Source: Lysobacteraceae bacterium UBA6001 (GTDB lineage: Bacteria > Pseudomonadota > Gammaproteobacteria > Xanthomonadales > Xanthomonadaceae). From it: DNA of 64,000 nucleotides. The notes beneath the pieces are model-generated. The model made no database searches and was not told the DNA's origin. It worked only from the letters and a program-made list of their open reading frames with translations. This document shows, piece after piece, positions 9,465 to 17,516 of the stretch (positions are counted from its first letter, which is position 1; every line of letters begins with the position of its first letter). A program made the position numbers and the translations under genes. Where the stretch lies: positions 1 to 64,000 of the forward strand of contig DJAN01000207.1 in the NCBI GenBank assembly GCA_002429615.1, in the 5' to 3' direction.

Positions 9465-9518
9465 CGCTTGATCGGGACAATCGTCGCAATCTATCGCCGG
9501 ACCGGCCCGGCGCCGGCC

Positions 9519-10568
9519 TCAGCCGGCCGGGGGTTCCAGCGCGGCGCCGAGCTCACGGGCGGCGGTCTGCACCAGCGGGATCACCCGCTCGTAGGCCATG
9601 CGCTTGGGGCCGATGACCCCGAGCACGCCCAGCACCCGCCCCTGCGCGGCATACGGCGCGGTGACCAGCGAGACGTCGCCCAGCGGCAGCATCCCGGTCT
9701 CCTCGCCGATGAAGATGCGCACCCCCGGCGCCTGGATGGTGCGCTCCAGCAGCTGCAGGATCTCGCGCTTGCTGGCGAAGGCCTCGAACAGCTCGCGCAG
9801 GCGGTCCAGGTCGGCCAGGTCCTGCACCCCCATCAGCCGGGTCTGCCCGGCCAGCACGATGTCCTCGGCCGCGGGCGGCACCAGCACCTCGCCGGCCAGC
9901 TCCACGCTGTGCGCCAGCAGCTGCTCCATCTCGTCCTTGGCGGTGCGCAGCTCGCGCATCAGGCTGGCGCGGATGTCGACCAAGGCGCGCCCGGCGAAGT
10001 GGGCATTGAGGTAGTTGGCGACCCGCTCCAGCTCGGCCGGTTCGTAGGGCCGGCGCGGCTCGATCACCCGGTTCTGGACCTCGTTGTCGGCGAACACCAG
10101 GATCGCCAGCACCCGGCGCGCGTCGAGGGCGACGAAATCGATATGGCGGAAGGCGAACTGCTCGCGCCGCGGCGCGCTGACCACGCCAACGAAGTGGCTC
10201 ATCGCCGAGAGCATTTCCGAGGCGCTGCCGAGCAGCGACTGGGTGCCGGCGCCGCTGGCCAGCTCGGTGCGCAGGCGCCGCACCTCCTCCTCCGCCGGCG
10301 GCTGCATCTGCACCAGGCTGTCGACGAACACCCGGTAGCCGTGCGCGGTGGGAATGCGCCCGGCCGAGGTATGCGGCGAGGCCAGCAGGCCCAGGTCCTC
10401 CAGGTCCGCCAGCACGTTGCGGATGGTGGCCGCGCTGATGTCCAGGCCGGCGTGCTGGGCCAGGGTCCTGGACCCGACCGGTTCGCCATCATGGATATAG
10501 CGCGAGATCAGCGTGCGCAGCAGGTGCCGGGCGCGGGGATCGAGCGAGGGCGTGGAAGACGGGCGCAT
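9519..10568 (-). CDS. hrcA: Heat-inducible transcription repressor HrcA
   Basis: A 349-residue HrcA. An N-terminal winged helix (residues ~10-75, RHLLRTLISRYIHDGEPVGSRTLA then ATIRNVLADLEDLGLL) is followed by a GAF-like dimerisation domain (GVVSAPRREQ) and the C-terminal GVLGVIGPKRMAYERVIPLV motif. Elsewhere it represses genes with CIRCE operators. No CIRCE (TTAGCACTC-N9-GAGTGCTAA) is seen upstream of this cluster, so its target is probably elsewhere, such as groESL. It is divergent from recN. Confidence 0.96.
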   Translation of the reverse strand: MRPSSTPSLDPRARHLLRTLISRYIHDGEPVGSRTLAQHAGLDISAATIRNVLADLEDLGLLASPHTSAGRIPTAHGYRVFVDSLVQMQPPAEEEVRRLRTELASGAGTQSLLGSASEMLSAMSHFVGVVSAPRREQFAFRHIDFVALDARRVLAILVFADNEVQNRVIEPRRPYEPAELERVANYLNAHFAGRALVDIRASLMRELRTAKDEMEQLLAHSVELAGEVLVPPAAEDIVLAGQTRLMGVQDLADLDRLRELFEAFASKREILQLLERTIQAPGVRIFIGEETGMLPLGDVSLVTAPYAAQGRVLGVLGVIGPKRMAYERVIPLVQTAARELGAALEPPAG

Positions 10569-10591
10569 GGGATCAGCCGGTGAGACGCGAC

Positions 10592-10623
10592 ATTAGATAA
10601 TGACTGCGCGGCGGCTTGGCAAG
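10592..10623 (-). promoter_or_regulatory. Possible hrcA promoter
   Basis: On the minus strand CTTGCCA (10623-10617), 14 bases, then CATTATCT, overlapping a sigma-70-like TATCTAAT (10599-10592). It is an imperfect fit to both sigma-32 and sigma-70 consensus, 24-55 bases before hrcA. Confidence 0.35.
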
Positions 10624-10691
10624 CGCCATCCGCCCTTTCCTGCCCCCGGCCCCAGCGCCTAAGCTTTCACCGTTCATCGACCTTCGCGACC

Positions 10692-12359
10692 ATGCTGACC
10701 CATCTTTCGATCAAGGATTTCGCCGTCGTCCGCGCCACCGAGCTGGAATTCGGCCCCGGCATGACCGTGGTGTCGGGCGAGACCGGCGCCGGCAAGTCGC
10801 TGATGGTGGACGCGCTGGGCTTCCTGTCCGGCCTGCGCGCCGATAGCGGCGTGGTCCGCCACGGCGCCGAGCGCGCCGAGCTGTCGGCCGAGTTCGCGCT
10901 GGCCGACGCCAACCCCGCCCGCGACTGGCTGGCCGAGCAGGCCCTGGACGATGACGGCCAGTGCCAGCTGCGGCGGGTGATCCGCGCCGACGGCGGGTCG
11001 CGGGCCTGGATCAATGGCCGCCCGGTGACGCTGTCGCAGCTGGCCGAGCTGGCCGGCTTCCTGGTCGAGATCCACGGCCAGCACGAACACCAGGCGCTGC
11101 TGTCGCGCGGCAGCCAGCTGCTGCTGCTCGATGCCTATGCCCGCAACGGCGAGGCGCGCGCCGCGGTGCGTGCCGCCACCGAGCAATGGCAGACGCTGCT
11201 GGCCGAACGCGATGCGCTGTCCGCGCAGGGTGATGTGTCCGACCGCATCGGCTTCCTCGAACACCAGCTGGCCGAACTCGAACGCGAGGAGCTGGCGCCG
11301 GAGGCGATCGCCGCCCTGGGCAGCGCGCATCGCCGCCAGGCCCACGCCGCCGCGCTGATCGGTGCGTGCGAGCGCGTCGCCGGGCAGCTCAATGGCGACG
11401 AGGGCCAGTCGGTGCTGGGCCTGCTGCAGTCCGGCCGCCACGAGCTGAGCCGGGTGGCCGAGCACGAACCGCGGCTGCGCGACGTGGATGCCCTGCTGGA
11501 CGGCGCCGCGATCCAGCTCGACGAGGCGCTGGCCCTGCTCGACCGGGTCCGCGACGACCTGGAAGCCGACCCGGAACAGTTCGAGGACATGGAGCGCCGC
11601 CTCGGCCGCCTGCATGACCTGGCGCGCAAGCACCGGGTGCCGGCCGAGGGCCTGGCCGAGCACCGCGACCGCCTCGCCGCCGAGGTGCAGACCCTGCGCG
11701 GCGCCGACGAACGGCTGCAGCAGATCGACCGGCTGATTGGCGCCGCGGCCGAGCGCTGGCGCGAGGCGGCGGCGGTCCTGACCGCCAGCCGTGCGGCGGC
11801 CGCCACGACGCTGGCGCGCACCACCACGGGGCTGATCGGCGAGCTGGGCATGGGCGGGGGGCAGTTCCTGATCGAGCTGCAGCCGCAGCCGGGCGACCGC
11901 CCGGACCCGCAGGGCGCCGAGCGGGTGGAATTCCTGGTTGCCGCCAATGCCGGGCAGCCGGCGCGGGCGCTGCGCAAGGTGGCCTCTGGCGGCGAGCTGT
12001 CGCGGGTGTCGCTGGCGATCGAGGTGGCCGCGCTGGGCCTGGATGCGGTGCCGACGATGGTGTTCGACGAGGTGGATTCGGGCATCGGCGGCGCGGTGGC
12101 GGACATCGTCGGACAGAAACTGCGCGCGCTGGGCGAGCAGCGCCAGGTGCTGTGCGTGACCCACCTGCCGCAGGTGGCGGCGAAGGGCCATGCACATTAC
12201 CGGGTGAGCAAGGCGCCGGTGGAAGGCATGACCCAGAGCGCGGTGGAACTACTGGATGCCGCCGCCCGCCAGGAGGAACTGGCGCGGATGCTGGGCGGGG
12301 TGGAGGTCAGCAAGGAAGCGCGCGCGGCGGCGAAGAAGCTGCTGCAGGCGGTGGGATAA
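10692..12359 (+). CDS. recN: DNA repair protein RecN
   Basis: A 555-residue SMC-like ATPase acting in recombinational double-strand break repair. It has an N-terminal Walker A (GETGAGKS, about residues 30-37), VEIHGQHEHQALL, a central charged coiled-coil region, and a C-terminal ABC signature LRKVASGGELSRVSLAIEVA with Walker B TMVFDEVDSGIGG. Length is normal. It is divergent from hrcA; no clear LexA box is seen in the 120-bp intergenic region. Confidence 0.97.
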   Translation: MLTHLSIKDFAVVRATELEFGPGMTVVSGETGAGKSLMVDALGFLSGLRADSGVVRHGAERAELSAEFALADANPARDWLAEQALDDDGQCQLRRVIRADGGSRAWINGRPVTLSQLAELAGFLVEIHGQHEHQALLSRGSQLLLLDAYARNGEARAAVRAATEQWQTLLAERDALSAQGDVSDRIGFLEHQLAELEREELAPEAIAALGSAHRRQAHAAALIGACERVAGQLNGDEGQSVLGLLQSGRHELSRVAEHEPRLRDVDALLDGAAIQLDEALALLDRVRDDLEADPEQFEDMERRLGRLHDLARKHRVPAEGLAEHRDRLAAEVQTLRGADERLQQIDRLIGAAAERWREAAAVLTASRAAAATTLARTTTGLIGELGMGGGQFLIELQPQPGDRPDPQGAERVEFLVAANAGQPARALRKVASGGELSRVSLAIEVAALGLDAVPTMVFDEVDSGIGGAVADIVGQKLRALGEQRQVLCVTHLPQVAAKGHAHYRVSKAPVEGMTQSAVELLDAAARQEELARMLGGVEVSKEARAAAKKLLQAVG

Positions 12360-12373
12360 CCGAACCCACCCAT

Positions 12374-12466
12374 GTAGGAGCGGCTTCAGCCGCGACCCTG
12401 GAACCCCGGCTAACGGGTCCATGGCGGGCAGCGGATGTTGCCGGTCGCGGCTGAAGCCGCTCCTAC
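12374..12466. repeat. Paired inverted REP elements (GTAGGAGCGGCTTCAGCCGCGA type)
   Basis: GTAGGAGCGGCTTCAGCCGC starts at 12374 and its inverted copy ends ...GCGGCTGAAGCCGCTCCTAC at 12466; the arms are identical over at least 22 bases. This is the well-known GTAG-headed REP of Xanthomonadaceae and pseudomonads, found between the 3' ends of recN and fur. Confidence 0.9.
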
Positions 12467-12483
12467 AGTGAGGGAGCGACACA

Positions 12484-12510
12484 AAAAAGGCGGCCATTGG
12501 CCGCCTTTTT
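12484..12510. terminator. Bidirectional terminator between recN and fur
   Basis: AAAAAGGCGGCC-ATT-GGCCGCCTTTTT, an AT-flanked GC stem with T-runs on both strands, lies between convergent recN and fur. Confidence 0.9.
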
Positions 12511-12528
12511 CATCCCGCCGCCTTGATC

Positions 12529-12939
12529 TCAGCGGCTGCGCTTCTTGCGCACATACAGCACCAGCGAGTGCTCCTCCAGCTCGTAGCCGTGCTTGGCGGC
12601 GATCTGCCGCTGCAGGGCCTCGATCTCCTCGCTTTCGAACTCGATGATCTTGCCGGTATCCACGTCCACCATGTGGTCGTGGTGGCCGCCGCGGTCCAGC
12701 TCATAGACGGCCTGGCCGCCTTCGAAGTTGTGCTTCAGCACCAGGCCGGCGGCCTCGAACTGGGTCAGCACGCGGTAGACGGTCGCCAGGCCGATCTCGT
12801 CGCCGTGCTCGAGCAGCTGGCGGTAGATGTCTTCGGCGCTGAGGTGGTGCTGGGCACCCCGCTGCTCCAGCAGCTCCAGGATACGCATGCGCGGGTGGGT
12901 GACCTTCAGCCCGACTTTGCGCAGGTCATGGGTTTCCAT
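12529..12939 (-). CDS. fur: Ferric uptake regulator Fur
   Basis: A 136-residue iron-responsive repressor. The N-terminal winged helix (residues 1-80, HPRMRILELLEQ, AEDIYRQLLEHG, GLATVYRVLTQFE) is followed by a metal-binding dimerisation domain with the HHDHMVD motif. The protein contains no cysteine, so it lacks the structural CxxC zinc site of E. coli Fur. The start at 12939 (METHDL) has a GGAG site six bases upstream; ATG at 12951 would sit in that site. Confidence 0.96.
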   Translation of the reverse strand: METHDLRKVGLKVTHPRMRILELLEQRGAQHHLSAEDIYRQLLEHGDEIGLATVYRVLTQFEAAGLVLKHNFEGGQAVYELDRGGHHDHMVDVDTGKIIEFESEEIEALQRQIAAKHGYELEEHSLVLYVRKKRSR

Positions 12940-13044
12940 GGCAATCTCCATTCATAGGCAATTTAGCGCCAGCTGCCTCGGGGATGGGTCGCGGCGACCG
13001 CCGGGAGTGTATCATCGGCCTGTTTTCACTCGCCTCCCGTACCG

Positions 13045-13440
13045 ATGCGCAATCTCCTGCTGGTCGCCGTTGTCGCCCTTTCCACCGCTGGCTGCGGCAT
13101 CATCTACAAGCAGCCGATCTATCAGGGCAACCTGATCAAGAAGAGCGCTGTCGACCAGTTGCAGGTCGGCCAGAGCAAGCAGGCCGTCGAGGCGCTGCTG
13201 GGCACTCCGTCGATTCCCGACCCGTTCCACGCCGAGCGCTGGGACTACACCTCGACCCAGCGCGTGGACCGCCTGGCCCATGTCGAGAAGAAGAACTTCA
13301 CCGTGTTCTTCGAGCAGAACCAGGTCGTGCGCTGGGAAGGCGACTACTTCGCCGACCAGGACCTCGCCCTGGCCAAGGCCGCGCCGCGTCAGTTCGGCCG
13401 CAACCTGGCCAAGGACAAGAAGGGCCAGCGCGGCCGTTAA
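13045..13440 (+). CDS. bamE: Outer membrane protein assembly factor BamE
   Basis: A 131-residue lipoprotein. The signal peptide MRNLLLVAVVALSTAGC ends in a lipobox (STAGC, Cys17), followed by the SmpA/OmlA fold with KSAVDQLQVGQSKQAVEALLGTP. It is part of the Bam machine inserting beta-barrels in the outer membrane. It is divergent from fur, with a TATCAT -10-like hexamer at 13011. Its 3' end overlaps the convergent rnfH by four bases. Confidence 0.95.
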   Translation: MRNLLLVAVVALSTAGCGIIYKQPIYQGNLIKKSAVDQLQVGQSKQAVEALLGTPSIPDPFHAERWDYTSTQRVDRLAHVEKKNFTVFFEQNQVVRWEGDYFADQDLALAKAAPRQFGRNLAKDKKGQRGR

Positions 13441-13709
13441 CCGCGCCTGGGGCCGGCTGCCGGCCCGGCCCGGCGCCGCCGGGCCTCCTTCGGATCGGCC
13501 AGCAATGGCCGCAGCAGCTCCACCCGGTCACCGTCGCGCAGCGCCTGCTGCGGACGGGCGACATTCCCATGCACCGCCACGCCGGCGGCCTGTTCGGCCC
13601 CGGGCAGGTCCGCCGCGGCGATCGCCTCGGCCACGGTGGCGCCATCGGCGAGCTCCAGCTGCCGCGCGGCGGCGTGGTCCGGCCAGGCGATGACGACTTC
13701 AACGCGCAT
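13437..13709 (-). CDS. rnfH: RnfH family ubiquitin-like protein
   Basis: A 90-residue beta-grasp protein beginning MRVEVVIAWPD with the DGATVAEAIAAADLPG and GDRVELLRPLLADPKEARRRRA motifs characteristic of RnfH (PF03658). The role is unknown; it commonly lies next to ratA, as here (5-base gap). Confidence 0.92.
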   Translation of the reverse strand: MRVEVVIAWPDHAAARQLELADGATVAEAIAAADLPGAEQAAGVAVHGNVARPQQALRDGDRVELLRPLLADPKEARRRRAGPAAGPRRG

Positions 13710-13714
13710 GCGCG

Positions 13715-14143
13715 CTAGACCTCGCGGTCGGCGACACGGACGAAATCGTTGACCATGCGGTCGGCCAGACCCTGGAAGCCCAGCGCCAAAGCCGGCCCCA
13801 GCAGGCGCGAACTGGGCTCGAACTCCAGGGTCAGGGTGACCTTGCAGGCATCCTCGTCCAGCGAATGGAACTCCCAGCGCCCCTGCAGGCGCTTGAACGG
13901 GCCGTCGCGCAGCTGCATATCAATGCTGTGCGGCCGGTGCAGGGTGTTTTCGGTGGTGAACCAGGTGCGGAACGACCCCAGGCCGAGGTCGAGCCGCGCG
14001 ACCAGGCGATCCTCGCCCTGTTCGATCAGCTGGGCCTGGTCGCACCAGGAGAATCGCCGCGGATAGGCGGCGACGTCGTTGACCAGGTCGAACATGCGCG
14101 AGGCGCTGTGTTCGACCAGGGCGCTGCGGCGGATGGTAGGCAT
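13715..14143 (-). CDS. ratA: RatA/COQ10-like START-domain protein
   Basis: A 142-residue polyketide cyclase/START-type protein beginning MPTIRRSALVEHSASRMFDLVNDVAAYPRRFSWC. The family includes mitochondrial Coq10 and E. coli RatA. It probably binds ubiquinone or a similar hydrophobic ligand, and a ribosome-association toxin role has been proposed for the E. coli homologue. Its conserved position beside rnfH and smpB supports the call. The start at 14143 is chosen over a long in-frame extension that runs antisense through smpB. Confidence 0.92.
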   Translation of the reverse strand: MPTIRRSALVEHSASRMFDLVNDVAAYPRRFSWCDQAQLIEQGEDRLVARLDLGLGSFRTWFTTENTLHRPHSIDMQLRDGPFKRLQGRWEFHSLDEDACKVTLTLEFEPSSRLLGPALALGFQGLADRMVNDFVRVADREV

Positions 14144-14203
14144 GCGGGGCACTGCGCGGTCGCCCGGCGGGCCGAACGATCGCGAATAGGAGACAATAGG
14201 AAG

Positions 14204-14707
14204 ATGAGCAAGAAACCCGGCAAGGATAAAGCAAACGGCGCGGCGGCCAACAAGACCATCGCGTTGAACAAGCGCGCGCGCCACGAGTACCACCTGGAGG
14301 AGCGCTACGAGGTGGGCCTCGCCCTGCAGGGCTGGGAGGTCAAGTCGATCCGTGCCGGGCGCGCCAATATCGGCGATGCCTATGCCTTCGTCCGCCAGGG
14401 CGAGATCTTCCTGTACGGCGCGCAGTTCACGCCGCTGATCACCGCCTCCACCCATGTGGTGGCCGAGGAGCGCCGCGACCGCAAGATGCTGCTGCACCGG
14501 CATGAGATCGACAAGCTGATCGGCCGCGTGGAGCGCGACGGGTACACGCTGATTCCGACCGCGATGTACTGGAGCAAGAACAAGGTCAAGCTGGAGATCG
14601 CGCTGGCCAAGGGCAAGCAGACCCACGACAAGCGCGACGCCGCCAAGGAACGCGACTGGCAGCGCGACAAGCAGCGGGCGATGCGGGCGCACAACAAGAA
14701 CGCCTGA
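14204..14707 (+). CDS. smpB: SsrA-binding protein SmpB
   Basis: A 167-residue protein that binds tmRNA and delivers it to stalled ribosomes. It has the OB-fold core (NKRARHEYHLEERYEVGLAL, GWEVKSIRAGRANI, ITASTHVVAEERRDRKMLLH) and a basic C-terminal tail ending AMRAHNKNA. The ATG at 14204 has an AGGA-type site (ACAATAGGAAG). Its RNA partner gene ssrA begins 160 bases downstream. Confidence 0.97.
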   Translation: MSKKPGKDKANGAAANKTIALNKRARHEYHLEERYEVGLALQGWEVKSIRAGRANIGDAYAFVRQGEIFLYGAQFTPLITASTHVVAEERRDRKMLLHRHEIDKLIGRVERDGYTLIPTAMYWSKNKVKLEIALAKGKQTHDKRDAAKERDWQRDKQRAMRAHNKNA

Positions 14708-14745
14708 GCGGCGGGCACCGCGTCCGCGCGCCGCATCGTTGCCGC

Positions 14746-14766
14746 GGGAGCGGCGTCAGCCGCGAG
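14746..14766 (+). repeat. Solo REP-like sequence
   Basis: GGGAGCGGCGTCAGCCGCGAG is a single-copy relative of the REP at 12374 (AGGAGCGGCTTCAGCCGCGA), sitting between smpB and ssrA. Confidence 0.5.
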
Positions 14767-14808
14767 CCGGCTGAACTGAAGCGCGCCGCAGCCGATTCAC
14801 CCGCGCCC

Positions 14809-14837
14809 TTGTGAACCCCCTGCCCCACCCCTACACT
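14809..14837 (+). promoter_or_regulatory. ssrA promoter
   Basis: TTGTGA (14809-14814), a 17-base spacer, then TACACT (14832-14837) makes a sigma-70 promoter about 30 bases before the mature tmRNA 5' end. Confidence 0.65.
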
Positions 14838-14866
14838 GTGCCGGTCAGCGTTTCACGCTGATCCCC

Positions 14867-15219
14867 GGGGGTGCACTGGTTTCGACGGGGGTCGCGAAGT
14901 CGCTTGGCGCATGCCGAGGGGGCAGCTTTCCTCGTAAATCCAGCCGCAAACTTATAGTTGCCAACGACGACAACTACGCTCTGGCCGCTTAAGGCCTAAG
15001 CCCCGAAATCGCTTGTGTCCGTGCTCGCGACGTAGGGTCATCATCACGGAACCGCCTGTGGTGGCTGCCTGTCAGCCATGGGTTAAATAAAGCGGGCTGG
15101 CTCCGGGATGCGCTTCGCACATCGTGCTGTTCCGGGGTGAGATTCAACGGTGAGCTAAGCATGTAGTGCCGGGGATGGAGAGCCTTCGGACGGCGGTTCG
15201 ATTCCGCCCACCTCCACCA
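14867..15219 (+). ncRNA. ssrA: Transfer-messenger RNA (tmRNA, SsrA)
   Basis: A 353-base tmRNA. The 5' end GGGGGTGCACTGGTTTCGACGG pairs through GGGGGTG with the 3' acceptor strand CACCTCC, which is followed by ACCA at 15216-15219. The T-arm GGTTCGATTCC is visible. The reading frame starts with the resume codon GCC at 14960 and encodes the proteolysis tag ANDDNYALAA with TAA at 14990. It rescues stalled ribosomes with SmpB. Its 3' end directly abuts the integrase region, so it is the likely attachment site. Confidence 0.97.
15186..15219 (+). other. Putative attL: 3' end of ssrA
   Basis: The T-arm and acceptor end of ssrA (GGTTCGATTCCGCCCACC...CCA) lie next to the integrase gene. tmRNA 3' ends are frequent targets of P4-type integrases, which regenerate the gene on insertion. 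No second copy was found in this window, so attR is unplaced and the core limits are inferred. Confidence 0.5.
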
Positions 15220-15243
15220 ATGCAGGGACCGACGAGGTCCGAC

Positions 15244-15287
15244 AAAGGCCGGAAACACCTTGATTTGAAGGGTTTCCGGCCTTTTTT
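15244..15287 (+). terminator. Terminator downstream of ssrA
   Basis: AAAGGCCGGAAAC (15244-15256) pairs with GTTTCCGGCC (15272-15281), followed by TTTTTT. It ends tmRNA transcription before the integrase. If attL is the ssrA end, this terminator was brought in by the element. Confidence 0.85.
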
Positions 15288-15374
15288 ATGTGCGACGCAG
15301 TGCGAGCGCGAACGTATCAATCCGCGAGACGCTGGGGGCATATTTTGGGGCACCTGCCCCCAACCCCACTCCTG

Positions 15375-16595
15375 ATGCCCCCACTTACCGATTTGGCGCT
15401 GCGCCGCGCTCGACCCTCCACGAAGAGCCAGCGCCTCTTCGACGGCGGCGGCATGTACCTGGAGATCTCTCCGTCAGGCGGCCGATGGTGGCGGCTCAAG
15501 TATCGGTTCGATGGTCGGGAGAAGCGGCTGGCGCTCGGGGTCTATCCCGACGTCCCCCTCGCCCTGGCCCGCCAACGTCGCGAGGAGGCTCGCCAGCTGC
15601 TGGCGCAGGGCATCGACCCAGGACGACAGAAGAAGGCCGTAGCCGCCGCACGCGCAGAGCTGGGGGCGAATACCTTCGAGGTCATTGCCCGGGAGTGGCT
15701 GGACAAGCGCGACTGGGTCGACGGCTACCGCGTGAAGGTCGTAGCCTGGTTCGACAACGACGTCTTCCCCTGGATCGGCTCCAGGCCGGCTGCCGAGCTT
15801 GAGGCGCCCGACTTCCTGGCCGTGGCGAGAAGGATCGAGAAGCGCGGCGCCTTCGAGTCGGCCCACCGGATCATGCAGAATTGCGGCCAGGTGATGCGTT
15901 ATGCGATCGCCACCGGTCGGGCCACGCGCAATCCGGTCGCTGATCTCCGCGGCGCCCTGACGCCGGCGCCTGAGCAGCATCATGCCGCGATTACTGACCC
16001 ACGCGAGCTCGGCCCGCTCCTGGCGGCGATCGATGGTTACACCGGCAGCATGATCACCCGCTGCGCACTAGCGCTGTTGCCGTTGGTCTTCGTGCGACCT
16101 GGCGAGCTGCGCATGGCCGAGTGGAAAGAGTTCGACCTGGACGCTGCTCGGTGGGAGATTCCCGCCGCACGGATGAAGATGAAGATCGCGCACGTCGTTC
16201 CGCTCGCGCGCGAAGCGGTATCCATCTTGCGTGATCTGCATCCATTGACCGGCCAGGGCCGGTACGTCTTTCCCAGCGCGCGTTCAGCGAAGCGCCCAAT
16301 GTCGAACAACGCGATGAACGCGGCCTTCCGGCGAATGGGCTATGAAGTTGGCACCGTAACCGGGCATGGCTTTCGCGCGACGGCGCGAACCATCCTCGAC
16401 GAAGTGCTGGGCTTCCGACCGGACATCATTGAGCATCAGCTTGCCCACGCAGTGCGAGACCCCAACGGTCGCGCCTACAACCGCACTTCGCACCTGCAGG
16501 AAAGGATCCGCATGATGCAGGTATGGGCCGATTACCTGGCCAGATTGAGAAGCCAACCAACCACCGCTCCAGGCAGTGCAATGCCGTCCCCTTAG
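15375..16595 (+). CDS. int: P4-type tyrosine site-specific integrase
   Basis: A 406-residue integrase. It has an N-terminal DUF4102 arm-binding domain (LFDGGGMYLEISPSGGRWWRLKYR), a central SAM-like domain, and a C-terminal catalytic domain with Arg241 (VRPGELR), Lys267/269, His330-x-x-Arg333 (HGFR), His353 and the nucleophile Tyr367 (GRAYNRTSHLQER). It begins 156 bases past the ssrA 3' end and should recombine the ssrA attachment site. The in-frame extension to 15288 crosses the terminator, so MPPLTDLALRRARPS is preferred. Confidence 0.93.
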   Translation: MPPLTDLALRRARPSTKSQRLFDGGGMYLEISPSGGRWWRLKYRFDGREKRLALGVYPDVPLALARQRREEARQLLAQGIDPGRQKKAVAAARAELGANTFEVIAREWLDKRDWVDGYRVKVVAWFDNDVFPWIGSRPAAELEAPDFLAVARRIEKRGAFESAHRIMQNCGQVMRYAIATGRATRNPVADLRGALTPAPEQHHAAITDPRELGPLLAAIDGYTGSMITRCALALLPLVFVRPGELRMAEWKEFDLDAARWEIPAARMKMKIAHVVPLAREAVSILRDLHPLTGQGRYVFPSARSAKRPMSNNAMNAAFRRMGYEVGTVTGHGFRATARTILDEVLGFRPDIIEHQLAHAVRDPNGRAYNRTSHLQERIRMMQVWADYLARLRSQPTTAPGSAMPSP

Positions 16596-16787
16596 GAGGG
16601 GGCTTGCCCGCATATACGTGGCGCGGCATTTCGTCGGTCGCGTGTCCGGGCTGTGACCAGACGGACAGATCTACCCGAGAAGCCCCATCCGTGGTCAGCC
16701 CGATGCCGCACCATCGGAGGTGGGGCCATGATCCGCGCGCCAAAGTGTCAACACCATAGGTAGCGCGCTGAAGGCAGCGAGCCACAT

Positions 16788-16816
16788 CGCAAACAAAATG
16801 CGATACGAATCGCATT
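16788..16816 (-). terminator. Terminator of the response-regulator operon
   Basis: On the minus strand AATGCGAT-TCGT-ATCGCATT is followed by TTGTTT. It lies 18 bases past the stop of the last gene (16834) of the minus-strand cluster starting at 18221. Confidence 0.75.
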
Positions 16817-16833
16817 ACTGAAAACTCCGTGAG

Positions 16834-17007
16834 TCAAGCGGCGATTTGATACTCATAGAACGGGTGCCGCTTGTCGTCGAACGTCGCGCAGAAGGTGCCC
16901 AGGTCGTTCAGAAAAATCCGCGCGCCACCTCGTTCTGCATAAGGCGCGGTCCACCTCACTACGTTGAGGCGGACATGAGCTCCTCGCACTAACTCACGCC
17001 CCCTCAC
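16834..17007 (-). CDS. Small hypothetical protein
   Basis: A 57-residue protein. GTG at 17007 overlaps the upstream stop (GTGA), and the residues end ...ARIFLNDLGTFCATFDDKRHPFYEYQIAA. No known domain. It is the last gene of a four-gene overlapping cluster behind the response regulator. A longer in-frame start at 17115 would overlap the previous gene by over 100 bases and is less likely. Confidence 0.5.
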   Translation of the reverse strand: MRGRELVRGAHVRLNVVRWTAPYAERGGARIFLNDLGTFCATFDDKRHPFYEYQIAA

Positions 17008-17321
17008 ATACCCCGCCGGCGACGGTGGGCCGTCTGGACCTCGATCCCTGTGCGGCGCTCCTCGGGGACCGGACGGCCCAGACCGCGGTACTGCTCGCGG
17101 ATCCGGGCCTCCCATCGCCCGGCCCAGCGCTCCAGGAAACGAATTGAAGCATCGCGGCTGGGCAGAAACTCAAAGCGCAGGTTCGTGGTCCCGTCGTTCC
17201 GGGAGACTCGGCAGCCGCGCCCCTCGGGCAATTCCACGATCAACCCGATGCCCCGGCCGTCCAGGTCGAGGTGCAGGTCTGTGCGCCAAGGGCGCCATTC
17301 GAAGCCGGCTGGAAGTGTCAT
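17004..17321 (-). CDS. Hypothetical protein
   Basis: A 105-residue protein beginning MTLPAGFEWRPWRTDLHLDL, with a predicted beta-rich first half and a basic C-terminus (QTAHRRRRGM). Start and stop overlap its neighbours by four bases on both sides. I do not recognise the family. Confidence 0.6.
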   Translation of the reverse strand: MTLPAGFEWRPWRTDLHLDLDGRGIGLIVELPEGRGCRVSRNDGTTNLRFEFLPSRDASIRFLERWAGRWEARIREQYRGLGRPVPEERRTGIEVQTAHRRRRGM

Positions 17322-17512
17322 GGAGCCATCATATCGGGCGGCGTTTCACCGTCTGAGACTGGCAAGTCGGCAACCCCGGCACGCTCCGCGAGCTCGGCCA
17401 TCATTCGAAGGTACGCGTCGAAGTCGAATCCGCGCTCCTCCTCGGAATCGACCGGAGGAAGCGGACGCTGGACGAAGTGCAGCAGTTCGTAGAGAGGCCC
17501 AACGCTGGCCAT
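17318..17512 (-). CDS. Small acidic hypothetical protein
   Basis: A 64-residue acidic protein (MASVGPLYELLHFVQRPLPP, then many Asp/Glu). A GGAG site lies seven bases before the ATG at 17512. It overlaps the next gene by ATGA and starts five bases after the response regulator stop. Function unknown. Confidence 0.6.
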   Translation of the reverse strand: MASVGPLYELLHFVQRPLPPVDSEEERGFDFDAYLRMMAELAERAGVADLPVSDGETPPDMMAP

Positions 17513-17516
17513 GTCG

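Noticed and set aside
10569-10691. CIRCE element upstream of hrcA
   Set aside because: The sequence lacks the TTAGCACTC/GAGTGCTAA palindrome.
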